Of a stretch of DNA of 64,000 nucleotides, positions 35,507 to 43,979 are shown piece after piece (position 1 is the first letter of the stretch; each line of letters starts with the position of its first letter). The DNA is taken from the NCBI RefSeq assembly GCF_014493765.1, contig NZ_JACTVJ010000004.1, forward strand, positions 806,001 through 870,000, written 5' to 3'. The notes under the pieces are model-generated. The model was not told the origin of the DNA. It ran no database searches and worked only from the letters and a program-made list of their open reading frames with translations. The stretch is from Streptomyces polyasparticus. Lineage in GTDB: Bacteria > Actinomycetota > Actinomycetes > Streptomycetales > Streptomycetaceae. Both the position numbers and the translations under genes were made by a program.

Positions 35507-36037
35507 TCAGGACGGCCCGTCCCACGCCGGAAGGCCGGCGGCCGTGACGATGCTGTGGACGGTCAGGTCCGTCCGGCGGGCCGCAGATGTCTGGTCGACG
35601 ACTACGGAGCAGCCGGCCCACCGGCCCCCGCACTCCTCGACCATCGACCGCACGGCCGACGCCTGGCTGCCCGTCTCGATCCAGTCGTCGACAAGGAGAA
35701 CCCGGTCCTCGGGCGCGCGCAGCAGGCGCAGCTCCTGCCGCGTGCCCCGGTAATCGGGCTCGCTGCGCCGGGTGACCTTCTGCCCGGGGAAGATCCCCTC
35801 GCCCTTGCGTACGGCGATGAAACCGACGCCGAGTTCGACGGCCACCGCCGCGCCGAGCAGGAAGCCCCGCGACTCGATGCCGCAGACGGCCGTGACGCCG
35901 TCGTCCCGGAACGGCGCGGCCGGCCCGCGGACCACCTCGGCGAGTGCCCCGGCATCGCGGAAGACGGACCAGACGTCGGCGTGGCCACCGACCCACCGGA
36001 AGTGTTCGAGCGCCAGGGCACGTGCGGGAGAGAGCAT
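35507..36037 (-). CDS. Adenine-phosphoribosyltransferase-like PRTase
   Basis: 176 residues. The type I PRTase motif is VLLVDDWIETGSQA (PRPP-binding loop, two Asp followed by a Gly-Ser-rich turn). The earlier segment CGIESRGFLLGAAVAVELGVGFIAVRKG resembles Apt. The second Asp is followed by W instead of the usual V/L, so base specificity may differ. It would make a nucleotide from PRPP and a purine or similar base. ATG at 36037 is the only start after an in-frame stop; the ribosome binding site is weak. It is distinct from the canonical apt (usually by recA/relA), so a salvage or secondary-metabolism role is possible. Confidence 0.8.
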   Translation of the reverse strand: MLSPARALALEHFRWVGGHADVWSVFRDAGALAEVVRGPAAPFRDDGVTAVCGIESRGFLLGAAVAVELGVGFIAVRKGEGIFPGQKVTRRSEPDYRGTRQELRLLRAPEDRVLLVDDWIETGSQASAVRSMVEECGGRWAGCSVVVDQTSAARRTDLTVHSIVTAAGLPAWDGPS

Positions 36038-36163
36038 GATCGCGAGTGTGCGGACGAACTACCGGTCCGGGCAGACGAATTGACGCGCGGGAGCGGAGGC
36101 CTGCGGGCACAAGGCACGCGAGCGCAGCCATCCGCAGGGCCCGTACGAGCGCAGGCGCAGCCC

Positions 36164-36862
36164 CTACGCGTCCGTCTCCGCGAGCAGAAGCCGCGCGAGC
36201 GAAGCCGGTTGGGAGAGCATCGGCCAGTGGCCCGTGTTCAGCTCGCGCAGGCGCCACCCCGCGTCCCTGATCAGGCGGGCCACGTCCTCCGTGGGCTCCG
36301 GGCCGTCGAGCAGGCACTTGATGTACGTCGCCGGGAGCTCGGCGAGCGGTCGGGCCAGCCGGGCCGGGTCGGACAGGGTGGCGCCGGGGTGCGGTGTCGC
36401 CCGGCTCACGAACCGGGCGATCTGCTCCTCGTCGAGATCCTGCCCCTCGAACTCCCCCGCCCCGAGCGGCTCCCAGACGCCCCCGCTCCCCGCGAGGACG
36501 GCCGCCAGCTTGTCCGGGCCCTCCCACCAGGCGGACACGAACGACCCGCCCTCCGCCGGAACGAGCGAGTCGACGAAGACCGCACGGCGCAGCCGGTCAC
36601 CGATGTGCCCGGCGGCCTGCCCCACGGGGATGCCCGCATAGCTGTGCCCGACCAGGACGACTTCGCGCAGGTCGAGCCGCTCCACCTCGTCCACGATGTC
36701 GCGTACGTGCGTCTGTGGGCCGACCGGCCGGTCCCGCTGCTCGGCGAGACCGGACAGGGTCAGCGGGTGGACGCCGTGGCCGGCCGCGCGCAGTGCCGGC
36801 GCCACCTCGTCCCAGGCCCATGCCCCGAGCCAAGAGCCCGGCACCAATACGAAGTTCACCAT
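36164..36862 (-). CDS. Alpha/beta hydrolase (salicylate-esterase-like)
   Basis: 232 residues. Starts MVNFVLVPGSWLGAWAW (oxyanion-hole strand), has nucleophile elbow VLVGHSYAGIP and a C-terminal His in LNTGHWPMLSQP. An EstC/MES-like esterase fold (Abhydrolase_6). Cytosolic; substrate unknown. The mRNA is probably leaderless: a TACGGT -10 box ends 7 bases before the ATG and there is no ribosome binding site. It lies 126 bases before the PRTase on the same strand. Confidence 0.88.
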   Translation of the reverse strand: MVNFVLVPGSWLGAWAWDEVAPALRAAGHGVHPLTLSGLAEQRDRPVGPQTHVRDIVDEVERLDLREVVLVGHSYAGIPVGQAAGHIGDRLRRAVFVDSLVPAEGGSFVSAWWEGPDKLAAVLAGSGGVWEPLGAGEFEGQDLDEEQIARFVSRATPHPGATLSDPARLARPLAELPATYIKCLLDGPEPTEDVARLIRDAGWRLRELNTGHWPMLSQPASLARLLLAETDA

Positions 36863-37038
36863 GCGCCACACCGTACCGGCACCGACTGACAACGCCCTCG
36901 CGCGCTCACACGGCCCCGGACCTGGCCGCCCCCTCTGCTCGCCGGCACGGCCGTCCCGCCGCTCGCCGACACGGCCCCGGACGTGCTGTCCCCTGCGTAC
37001 TCACACGGCCGCGGACCGCACCGCCCCCGCCGCGCGCC

Positions 37039-37554
37039 TCACCGCCCGTACGGAGCCGGGCCGAGTTCCTTTCCGTACCAAATCTCCTGATACGCACCGG
37101 AGTTGTACGCCGGAATCTCCGCGAACCCCCGCTTCACGTACAGCTTCCGCGCCTCGATCAGGTCGAGCCGCGTGTCGAGGACGAGCCGTCGCCCCCCGAA
37201 GGCGCGGGCCGCTTCCTCGGCGGCGTCCATCAGGACCGTGCCGCCGCCCTTGCCGCGGGCCGACGGAAGCAGGAAGACGCGCTTGAGCTCACAGGTCGTG
37301 GCATCGAGCCGGCGGACACCCGCGGTGCCGAGCGCCTCGCCCCCGAAGCGCGCGACGAGCAGCACCCCGTCCGGACCGCGCAGGCTCTCCCCCGTCTCCT
37401 CGGCGATCCCCCGTTCCAGCTCGCCTGGTTCGGTCGGGCGGCCGGTCTCCTTCAGATACCAGCGGTCGCTGACCTCGGTGTAGTACGCGCGCCACAGCGC
37501 GGTGGCGGCGGGGGAATCGACGGATTCGGGGGAAACGGTCCAGGCAGGGCTCAC
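37039..37554 (-). CDS. GNAT-family N-acetyltransferase
   Basis: 171 residues. Core motifs: LLVARFGGEALGTAGVRRL, VFLLPSARGKGGGTVLMDAAEEAAR (motif A, RGKGGG acetyl-CoA loop, Q/R-x-x-G-x-G/A variant) and ARKLYVKRGFAEIPAY. It transfers acetyl from acetyl-CoA to an amine. GTG at 37554 is preferred because GGAGG lies nine bases upstream; the ATG at 37563 abuts that GGAGG directly. The stretch 36863-37038 beyond its stop is low-complexity (imperfect ACACGGCC repeats) and has no gene. Confidence 0.85.
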   Translation of the reverse strand: MSPAWTVSPESVDSPAATALWRAYYTEVSDRWYLKETGRPTEPGELERGIAEETGESLRGPDGVLLVARFGGEALGTAGVRRLDATTCELKRVFLLPSARGKGGGTVLMDAAEEAARAFGGRRLVLDTRLDLIEARKLYVKRGFAEIPAYNSGAYQEIWYGKELGPAPYGR

Positions 37555-37657
37555 GCCCGCCATCCTCCGGCACCGGTCACGCGGTGCGCACCGGGTTTTC
37601 CTCTGCGTAGGCGGGCTACTCGGCAACGCGACAGTCCCTCACGACAGGAGCGCGACC

Positions 37658-38362
37658 ATGTCCGCAGTTGTGACCGTCATCGTGATCGTGGCCGCGGTGG
37701 CGCTGATCGCCGCCGCAGTGTTCCTCGTGACCCGCAGGGCGGGCGGGGGCGGCCTTGAGCGGCGTTTCGGCCCGGAGTACCAGCGGACCGTGGCCCGCTA
37801 CGACGGGGACACGAAGGCCGCCGAACGCGACCTGGAGGAACGGGTCAAGCGGCACGGCTCCCTCGACCCGAAGCCGCTCGCGGGCGGGGAGCGGGAACGG
37901 TACGAGGCCCGCTGGACCAATGCGCAGGAGCGGTTCGTCGAGTCGCCGCAGGAGGCGATCGCCGAAGTCGACCTGCTCATCGCGGAGTTGGCCGCCGAGC
38001 GCGGCTATCCCGGCCGGGAGCGTTACGAGGAGCAGCTGGACGCGCTGTCGGTGCACCACGCACACCATGTGCACGGCTACCGCAGGGTGCACTCCGCGGC
38101 GCACGGCACCGGCGACGCCGGTACGGAGGCGCTGCGCGAGGCGATGGTCGAGGGGCGCGCGCTGTTCCACGACCTGCTCGGCGCCGGACACGACGGGCGC
38201 GGGCGCGACGGCCGTACGGAGCGCGGGAGCCGCGCGGACCGCGCGAGCCGGCCGGACGACAGGCACGGGGCCGAGCGCGGCAGTGAGCCGGACTCCCGCT
38301 CGAGCCGGGGCCGTACGGGGCCGGCGGCGATATTCAACCGGCAGCGGACGAAGGAGAGTTGA
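37658..38362 (+). CDS. Single-pass membrane protein with charged cytoplasmic tail
   Basis: 234 residues. An N-terminal transmembrane helix (VVTVIVIVAAVALIAAAVFLV, 3-23) is followed by a helical charged region (ERRFGPEYQRTVARYDGD, AERDLEERVKRH) and a disordered Arg/Asp/Gly/Ser tail. The pattern matches a conserved Streptomyces hypothetical protein with a secretory-like N-terminus; its job is unknown. A possible stress-sigma-factor-like promoter GTTTT-N12-GGGCTAC is seen at 37595-37619. ATG at 37658 has GACAGGAG upstream. The next gene starts 6 bases downstream, so both are co-expressed. Confidence 0.72.
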   Translation: MSAVVTVIVIVAAVALIAAAVFLVTRRAGGGGLERRFGPEYQRTVARYDGDTKAAERDLEERVKRHGSLDPKPLAGGERERYEARWTNAQERFVESPQEAIAEVDLLIAELAAERGYPGRERYEEQLDALSVHHAHHVHGYRRVHSAAHGTGDAGTEALREAMVEGRALFHDLLGAGHDGRGRDGRTERGSRADRASRPDDRHGAERGSEPDSRSSRGRTGPAAIFNRQRTKES

Positions 38363-38368
38363 GGGCGC

Positions 38369-38968
38369 ATGGGCGAGCGGGTGCACACCGGCGGCGGCAA
38401 GCTGCTGTCGCGCGACGAACAGGACAAGTGGCTGCAGCGGCTGCAGCACGCCGTGAGCGGCTTCGTCGACGCCCCGCACGAAGCGGTGCGGGAAGCGGAC
38501 CTGGTGGTGGCGGAGGCATCGGAACGCCTCACGGAACTGCTCACGCAGCGGCGCCAGGAGCTGCGCAGGTCGTGGTCCGGAGAGCCGGACGGCGCCCTGC
38601 ACACGGGCGAGGGCGCGGGCCGGGGCGAGAGCGCGCGCAGCGACCGGAGTGTGGGCCGGGGCGAGGGCCTCAGCGCCGACGACGCGGGCCGGCGTGAGCG
38701 CGAGGGCATGCGCGCCGGCGAGGGCGAAGCCGCGGCCGAGGGCCGCCGCGGCGAGGGCGGCGCACACCGCGACGAAGGCCTGCACACCGCATCGGGCGGG
38801 CGCGACACGGTCGGCGGCGAAAAGGCCATGGCGGCCACCGGCGAGAAAGGCACGGCGGCCGGCGGCGAGAAGGGCGCGGCGGCCACCACCACGGCGCCGG
38901 ACACCGAACGGCTGCGGCTCGCCCTGCGGGACTACCGCGAGTTGGCCGAGCGGCTGATGGCCGTCTGA
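38369..38968 (+). CDS. Hydrophilic repetitive protein, partner of the preceding membrane protein
   Basis: 199 residues. The N-terminal 70 residues form an amphipathic helical domain (DEQDKWLQRLQHAVSGFVDAPHEAVREADLVV); the middle is a long disordered segment rich in Gly, Glu, Ala and Arg with short repeats (GEGAGRGE, GEKGTAAGGEKGAAA). The C-terminal 25 residues (TERLRLALRDYRELAERLMAV) are again helical. No enzymatic motif. The DAPHEAVREADLVVAEA helix resembles SPQEAIAEVDLLIAEL of the preceding protein, so the two are related in their N-terminal domain and may interact. Start ATG 38369, six bases after the previous stop. Confidence 0.65.
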   Translation: MGERVHTGGGKLLSRDEQDKWLQRLQHAVSGFVDAPHEAVREADLVVAEASERLTELLTQRRQELRRSWSGEPDGALHTGEGAGRGESARSDRSVGRGEGLSADDAGRREREGMRAGEGEAAAEGRRGEGGAHRDEGLHTASGGRDTVGGEKAMAATGEKGTAAGGEKGAAATTTAPDTERLRLALRDYRELAERLMAV

Positions 38969-38987
38969 GATTCCGACGTCGAAGCGG

Positions 38988-39019
38988 TGAGGGGTGCGGC
39001 CACGAGGCCGCACCCCTCA
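38988..39019. terminator. Bidirectional terminator
   Basis: A perfect 13-bp stem TGAGGGGTGCGGC/GCCGCACCCCTCA with a 6-base loop, between convergent genes. Confidence 0.8.
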
Positions 39020-39049
39020 TCCGTTCACGGCCGTCGCGGCCTTCGCAGC

Positions 39050-39382
39050 TCAGGCAGGCTTGGGCCCGGCCTGCTGGACCACCTCGAACGTCCACACCTG
39101 GGACCCGGTCGCGGCCGGCTTCGGACGCTCGCCGCCCTCGGAGGAGCCGCCGCCCTGGTGGGCCGCCTTCATCGGGCCCTCCATCCAGGCCTGGAAGTCG
39201 GCCTCGCTGCGCCAGCGCGTGTAGACGAGGTACTGGTCGGTGCCTTCGAGCGGCTTGAGCAGCTCGAACCACTCGAAACCGTCGGAGCTCTCCACCGCAC
39301 CGGCACGCGCGGCGAACCGCTTCTCGAGGGTCTCCCGCTGCTCGGCGGGGACCTCCAGCGCATTGATCTTCACGATACTCAT
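39050..39382 (-). CDS. Antibiotic-biosynthesis-monooxygenase (ABM) domain protein
   Basis: 110 residues. The ABM/HmoA fold is indicated by MSIVKINALEVPAEQRETLEKRF, GFEWFELLKPLEGTDQYLVYTRW and SEADFQAWMEGPMKAAHQG. Small dimeric proteins of this family are haem-degrading enzymes (HmoA/IsdG) or cofactor-free monooxygenases. The N-terminal half resembles the haem-degrading group (W-R-S followed by F-x-x-W). The Asn/His/Trp triad is not certain here. ATG at 39382 has GGGAAG nine bases upstream. Confidence 0.85.
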   Translation of the reverse strand: MSIVKINALEVPAEQRETLEKRFAARAGAVESSDGFEWFELLKPLEGTDQYLVYTRWRSEADFQAWMEGPMKAAHQGGGSSEGGERPKPAATGSQVWTFEVVQQAGPKPA

Positions 39383-39443
39383 ACACACATCTTCCCGTAG
39401 GCCCTTGCCCTCCCGGCAGGAGCCCCCCACTGCGGGACACACG

Positions 39444-39481
39444 CGAGGGGCCCAGCCGCACAGACGCAGCTGGGCCCCTCG
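39444..39481. terminator. GC-rich hairpin
   Basis: A 13-bp stem CGAGGGGCCCAGC/GCTGGGCCCCTCG with a 12-base loop. It could end transcription of the HAD gene from the right (minus strand). Confidence 0.55.
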
Positions 39482-39510
39482 TGAGTTGATGCGCTCGGAC
39501 CGAACGCGGC

Positions 39511-39567
39511 GGCGCTCAGCCCTGGAGGCCGGACGCGGCGGCGCTCAACCTGGAGGCCGGACGCGGC
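39511..39567. repeat. Two tandem 28-29-nt repeats
   Basis: GGCGCTCAgCCcTGGAGGCC-type units followed by GGACGCGGC are repeated twice, with degenerate copies continuing to about 39650. The gap 39483-39664 has no gene. Confidence 0.6.
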
Positions 39568-39664
39568 GGCCGCGCTCGGCCCTTGAGACGTAAAGCGGTG
39601 GCACCCGGTCCTCGACGCCGCTCGGCCCTCGAAGCCGAAGGCGACGACACCCGGCCCTCGGCGC

Positions 39665-40321
39665 TCAGCCCTTGAAGCCCAGTTCGACCGACCCGTCCGG
39701 TGCGGCGACGACCTTGACCTCGTCGAGGTCCATGACGTGCACGGTGGGCTCGTACTGCGCGGCCCGCGGACCCACGCCGACCACGCGCATCCCGGCCGCC
39801 TTGCCCGCCGCGATGCCCGCGCCGGAGTCCTCGAAGACGACGCAGTCGGCGGGGTCGAGGCCGAGCAGGCCCGCGCCCTTGAGGAAGCCCTCGGGGTCCG
39901 GCTTGCTCGCCGAGACGGATTCGGCGGTCACGCGGTGCGCGGGCATGGGCAGCCCGGCCGCGTTCATACGGGCGGTCGCGAGCGGCAGGTCGGCCGAGGT
40001 GACCAGGGCATGCGGCAGCTCGGCGAGCGCGGACATGAAGGCGGGGGCGCCGCCGACCGGGACCACACCGTCGACGTCGGCGGTCTCGGCCGCGAGCATC
40101 TCGCGGTTCTCCGCGTAGTTCTCCTCCATGGGGCGGTCCGGTAGGAGGACCGCCATCGAGGCATAGCCCTGCCGGCCGTGCACGACGGAGATGACCTGCT
40201 CGAAGTCGAGACCGTGCTTGTCGGCGAACCGCCGCCAGCAACGCTCCACCACCGCATCGGAGTTGACGATCGTGCCGTCCATGTCGAGAAGCAGGGCGCG
40301 GGCGGTCAGCACAGCCGTCAT
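39665..40321 (-). CDS. HAD-superfamily sugar phosphatase
   Basis: 218 residues. HAD motif I is LLLDMDGTIVNSD, motif II TSAD (LVTSADLPLA), motif III Lys in SASKPDPEGFL and motif IV EDSGAGIAAG. The layout with a helical cap between motifs I and II is that of the beta-phosphoglucomutase/sugar-phosphatase group (YniC, YfbT). Probably dephosphorylates a sugar phosphate in the cytosol. ATG at 40321 has AGGAGA upstream. Isolated gene. Confidence 0.88.
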   Translation of the reverse strand: MTAVLTARALLLDMDGTIVNSDAVVERCWRRFADKHGLDFEQVISVVHGRQGYASMAVLLPDRPMEENYAENREMLAAETADVDGVVPVGGAPAFMSALAELPHALVTSADLPLATARMNAAGLPMPAHRVTAESVSASKPDPEGFLKGAGLLGLDPADCVVFEDSGAGIAAGKAAGMRVVGVGPRAAQYEPTVHVMDLDEVKVVAAPDGSVELGFKG

Positions 40322-40474
40322 CGGCGGTCTCCTGAGCTCGGGGGAAGAAACAGAGCGGCCCCGCCCGCCGGTCAGGGAGTGCGGGCGAGGACCACTTTGT
40401 TCCTGCAGCATACAAAACAGGCAAGGGGATACGCCACCGGCCTGCCCGATTCCGGACAGACCGCCCGCAGCGCG

Positions 40475-41056
40475 TCAGCCCGCGATGGCCTCGTAGAAAC
40501 TGAAGCCCGCCATCGCCAGCATCGCGACTGCCGCGATCTTGGTGATCAGGGCCAGCGGCACCCGCTTGAGGAGAGCCTTCCCCCCGACGATCCCGATGGC
40601 GGCCACCGACCAGAGCGCGAGCACCGCACCGAGGCCGACCGAGAGCGGATCGTCGTACTTGGCCGCGAGGTTGGCCGTCATGATCTGGGTCAGATCACCG
40701 AACTCGGCGACCAGGATGAGCATGAAGCCCGCTCCCGAGACCTTCCAGAACGACTGGTTCTCGGGCTTGCGCACCTCCTCCTCGGCCTCGTCCTTCTTCA
40801 TCAGGAGCATCAGCGCCCCACCGAGGAAGAGCACGCCGGTGAGGGCCTGGAGGATCTGGTGCGGGAGCAGGGTCAGCACCGAACCCGCCGCGATCGCGAG
40901 CGCGACATGCACGGCGAAGGCTGCGGCGACACCGGCGAAGACGTACGAGGCGCGGTAGCGCGTGCCGAGCACGAGGCCGGCGAGTGCGGTCTTGTCCGGG
41001 AGTTCGGCGACGAAGACGAGGCCGAAGACGATGGCCATGACGCTGAAGCTGATCAA
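40475..41056 (-). CDS. TMEM165/GDT1-family cation (Mn2+) exporter
   Basis: 193 residues, six helices in two repeats, each with the family signature E-x-G-D-(K/R)-(T/S) or variant: VAELPDKTALAGLVLGTR and LVAEFGDLTQIMTANLA. Members export Mn2+ (or Ca2+) in exchange for H+. The start is TTG at 41056, since GAGGAA precedes it and the first residues (ISFSVMAIVFGLVFVAELPDK) align with usual GDT1 starts; an ATG 18 bases later is possible. A manganese riboswitch lies in its 5' leader, supporting Mn2+ as the substrate. Confidence 0.9.
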   Translation of the reverse strand: MISFSVMAIVFGLVFVAELPDKTALAGLVLGTRYRASYVFAGVAAAFAVHVALAIAAGSVLTLLPHQILQALTGVLFLGGALMLLMKKDEAEEEVRKPENQSFWKVSGAGFMLILVAEFGDLTQIMTANLAAKYDDPLSVGLGAVLALWSVAAIGIVGGKALLKRVPLALITKIAAVAMLAMAGFSFYEAIAG

Positions 41057-41169
41057 AGTTCCTCGATCGGTCGGGCGCTGCCCCACCGAGAGCTGCTGCG
41101 GACACCTCGGCACGGCAGCGCACTGAGGTGTGACTCCCCTGGCGAGGGCACACGTGCGGCACTGCGTAG

Positions 41170-41280
41170 CCGAAGGTCTCGCTGGCGGATCGCGCACGAT
41201 CCGCTCCGGGCGCCGGCCCAGCCAGTCGGTGAAGACGGCTGAGCAGTATGTCGACGGTCCGGCGAAGAGCTACTCCCCTT
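41170..41280 (-). promoter_or_regulatory. yybP-ykoY manganese riboswitch
   Basis: In transcript orientation the element begins AAGGGGAGTAGCTC (41280-41267) and ends with CCGCCAGCGAGACCTTCGGC (41187-41168). These are the two conserved blocks of the yybP-ykoY Mn2+ aptamer (GGGGAGUAGC and GCGAGACC). A TACGAT -10 box at 41297-41292 puts the start of transcription right before the first block. The leader to the exporter start is about 225 bases. Mn2+ binding should turn the exporter on. Confidence 0.82.
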
Positions 41281-41297
41281 CTGCGCCATCCATCGTA

Positions 41298-41555
41298 CGC
41301 GACCTACGTCCGGGCCCGTCAGGGCCGAAGGTCCCGACGCCCGCGAAGCCCGCCGACTACTCCCCCGACCAGCGCTTTCACCAACTCCCTTGAGACCAGG
41401 GCCGGATGACATTTCCGCACGCCCTCTTGTCCGCTCATCTCCTTGACGGGACCCTGTCACACGGCGCACACCTCCACGCAACATCGCGCCGCCAGCATGA
41501 GCGGGCTCGAAACCTGCAGGAACGTTCAACTTCCCCCCACCCCAAGGGAGTTCGC
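41298..41555. other. Intergenic region with GGGGGAGTAG-like element; promoters of divergent genes
   Basis: No gene. On the minus strand, 41365-41352 reads like the start of another yybP-ykoY aptamer (GGGGGAGTAGTCGG), followed by GGGACCTTCGG, but the GCGAGACC block is incomplete. It may be a degenerate duplicate. TTGACG at 41443-41448 could be a -35 box for the nuclease gene on the plus strand. Confidence 0.35.
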
Positions 41556-42206
41556 ATGTCCGGTGTCTACGCGCGTCAACGAGCCGGCGCCCTCGCCGCC
41601 CTGACCGCCGCGGCGGCCGCTGTGAGCCTGCTCACCGGTCCCCCCGCCCAGGCCGCACCGCCCACTCCGATCAGCGCCTCCACCGCCCGTACGTACCTGG
41701 GCCAGCTCACCGTCAAGGCCGAGGGCTCCTCGACCGGCTACAGCCGCGACAAGTTCCCGCACTGGATCACCCAGTCCGGCGCCTGCAACACCCGCGAGGT
41801 CGTCCTCAAGCGCGACGGCACCAATGTCCAGCAGGACGCCGGCTGTGCTGCGGTGTCCGGGAGTTGGTACTCCCCGTACGACGGCGCGACCTGGACCGCC
41901 GCCTCCGATGTCGACATCGACCACGTGGTCGCGCTCGCCGAGGCCTGGCGTTCGGGAGCGAGCAGCTGGACCACCGCGCAGCGCCAGGCCTTCGCCAACG
42001 ATCTCTCGCAGCCCCAGCTGATCGCGGTCACCGACAACGTCAACCAGGCCAAGAGCGACCTCGACCCCGCGGAGTGGCTGCCGCCGCGCACCGCGTACAC
42101 CTGCATGTACGTACGGATGTGGGTGGACGTGAAGCACCACTACGGCCTGAGCGTGGACTCGGCGGAGAAGAACGCGCTGACCTCGGCGCTCAGCGGCTGC
42201 AGCTGA
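41556..42206 (+). CDS. Secreted HNH-family nuclease (DUF1524/GmrSD C-terminal type)
   Basis: 216 residues. The signal peptide ends AQAAPP (about residue 35). The catalytic region has DVDIDHVVALAEAWRSGA (the D-H-V-V motif of HNH/beta-beta-alpha-Me nucleases), then NDLSQPQLIAVTDNVNQAKSDLDPAEWLPP, matching the conserved N...K.D...W.P block of DUF1524. It is a secreted, probably non-specific nuclease for nutrient use. Five Cys in the mature part may form disulphides. ATG at 41556 has AAGGGAG upstream. Confidence 0.9.
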   Translation: MSGVYARQRAGALAALTAAAAAVSLLTGPPAQAAPPTPISASTARTYLGQLTVKAEGSSTGYSRDKFPHWITQSGACNTREVVLKRDGTNVQQDAGCAAVSGSWYSPYDGATWTAASDVDIDHVVALAEAWRSGASSWTTAQRQAFANDLSQPQLIAVTDNVNQAKSDLDPAEWLPPRTAYTCMYVRMWVDVKHHYGLSVDSAEKNALTSALSGCS

Positions 42207-42323
42207 TCCGCTCCGCGGCCGCGGCCCGTTCGCTCGGCGGCTGCTGCTGAATCTTTACGCAGGAACCTCCCCGCTGCCCTCCGTCGCTGCGTACCGTACG
42301 GGCGACGGAGGGAAGTGATCACG

Positions 42324-43979
42324 ATGACCCGGCTGCGCCTGGGCCCGCTGCTGCGCTACGTAGACGAGGCGGCCGCGACGATATGGGTGGAGACCGACCG
42401 CCCCTGTACCGCCGAGGTGCGCTGCGCCGACGGCTCCTCCGGCCGGGAGCGCTCGTTCCAGGTGGCCGGCCACCACTATGCGCTGATCCCGGTCACCGGC
42501 CTCACGGCCGGCAGCGACACCTCGTACGAGGTGTTCCTGGACGGTCAGCGGGTCTGGCCGCTGCCCGACTCGCCCTTCCCGCCGTCCACGATCCACACTC
42601 CTTCGGGCGCCGACGACCGTGAGCTGCGGGTCTCCTTCGGCTCCTGCCGGTGGGCCGCGCCGCCCGCGAGCGAACACGATCCGGTCGGGCCCGACGCCCT
42701 GGACACCCTCGCCGCGAAGCTCGCGCACCAGCCCGGTGAAGCCGGCGTACGACCGGACGTCCTGCTGCTGCTCGGCGACCAGGTGTACGCGGACATGACC
42801 TCCAAGGCCACCAAGAGCTGGCTCGCCGCGCGGCGCGATCTGCGCGAGCCGCCGGGTGCGCAGGTGGCGGACTACGAGGAGTACACCCACCTCTATTACG
42901 AGTCCTGGCTGGACCCCGAGGTGCGCTGGCTGCTCTCCACCGTGCCCAGCTGCATGATCTTCGACGACCACGATGTGATCGACGACTGGAACACCAGCGA
43001 GAAGTGGCTGGCCGAGATGCGGGCCACGCCCTGGTGGCGCGAGCGGATCCTCAGCGGCCTGATGTCGTACTGGGTCTACCAGCACCTGGGCAACCTCACC
43101 CCCGCCGAGCTCGCGGCGGACGAGCTGTACGCGGCCGTCCGTGCGACGCCCGACGGCACGGACGTCCTGCGCACCTTCGCGGCCGAGTCCGACCAGGACC
43201 CGGCGCGCACCCGCTGGAGCTACCGGCGCGACTTCGGCCGCGTACGGCTGCTCATGGTGGACACCCGGGGCGCGCGGGTCCTGAAGGAGTCCGAGCGCGC
43301 GATGCTCGACGAGGGCGAGGCGCAGTGGCTGCGCGAACAGGCGCTTGCCGACCGGGAGTCGAGCGACCATCTGCTCATCGGCACCTCGCTGCCGTGGCTG
43401 CTCCCGCATCTGATCCACGAGGCCGAGGGCTGGAACGCGGCGCTCGCGCGCGGTGAACGGGGCGAGCGCTGGGCCCGGTTCGCGGAGGACCTGCGGCGGC
43501 GCAGCGATCTGGAGCACTGGGCGGCGTTCCCGCGCTCGTTCGCCGCACTGACCGAGCTGATCGCCGAGGCCGGTACGGGGCCCGGGGCGCCGGCCACGGT
43601 CTGTGTGCTCTCCGGCGACGTCCACCATGCGTACGCGGCGGAGCCGAGCTGGCCGAACGGCGAGCACGCACCCGACGCCCGGATCCTCCAGCTGACCTGC
43701 TCGCCGGTCCACAACTCCATTCACCGGTCGGTGAAATGGGGCTTCCGCTTCGGCTGGAGCAAGGCGGGCCGCGCGCTCGGCCGGCGCTTCGCCCGCCACG
43801 GACGGCTCGGGAAGCAGCCCATCAAGTGGCGCAGAACGGGCGGCCCTTGGTTCGGCAACCAGCTGATGACCCTGACCCTGCGCGGCCGCGCCGCCCGGCT
43901 CCGGCTCGACCAGGCACAGCGCGTGAAGGGCGGCGCACCGCGTCTGGAGACGGTGGAGGACACACAGCTGACGTCGTAG
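42324..43979 (+). CDS. PhoD-like alkaline phosphatase
   Basis: 551 residues. Metallophosphatase motifs in order: FGSCRW, LLLLGDQVYAD, MIFDDHDVIDDW, TSLPW and VLSGDVHHAYAA. A fibronectin-like N-terminal domain (1-95) with LGPLLRYVDEAAATIWVET precedes the catalytic domain. There is no signal peptide, unlike classic Tat-exported PhoD, so it belongs to the cytosolic PhoD-like group. The ATG at 42324 is preferred over GTG 42315, since GGAGGG ends only 2 bases before the GTG. The C-terminus is basic. Confidence 0.88.
   Translation: MTRLRLGPLLRYVDEAAATIWVETDRPCTAEVRCADGSSGRERSFQVAGHHYALIPVTGLTAGSDTSYEVFLDGQRVWPLPDSPFPPSTIHTPSGADDRELRVSFGSCRWAAPPASEHDPVGPDALDTLAAKLAHQPGEAGVRPDVLLLLGDQVYADMTSKATKSWLAARRDLREPPGAQVADYEEYTHLYYESWLDPEVRWLLSTVPSCMIFDDHDVIDDWNTSEKWLAEMRATPWWRERILSGLMSYWVYQHLGNLTPAELAADELYAAVRATPDGTDVLRTFAAESDQDPARTRWSYRRDFGRVRLLMVDTRGARVLKESERAMLDEGEAQWLREQALADRESSDHLLIGTSLPWLLPHLIHEAEGWNAALARGERGERWARFAEDLRRRSDLEHWAAFPRSFAALTELIAEAGTGPGAPATVCVLSGDVHHAYAAEPSWPNGEHAPDARILQLTCSPVHNSIHRSVKWGFRFGWSKAGRALGRRFARHGRLGKQPIKWRRTGGPWFGNQLMTLTLRGRAARLRLDQAQRVKGGAPRLETVEDTQLTS

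Noticed and set aside
37595-37619. SigB-type promoter before the membrane protein at 37658
   Set aside because: GTTTT and GGGCTAC are close to the consensus but contain an extra base; too weak to list as a feature.
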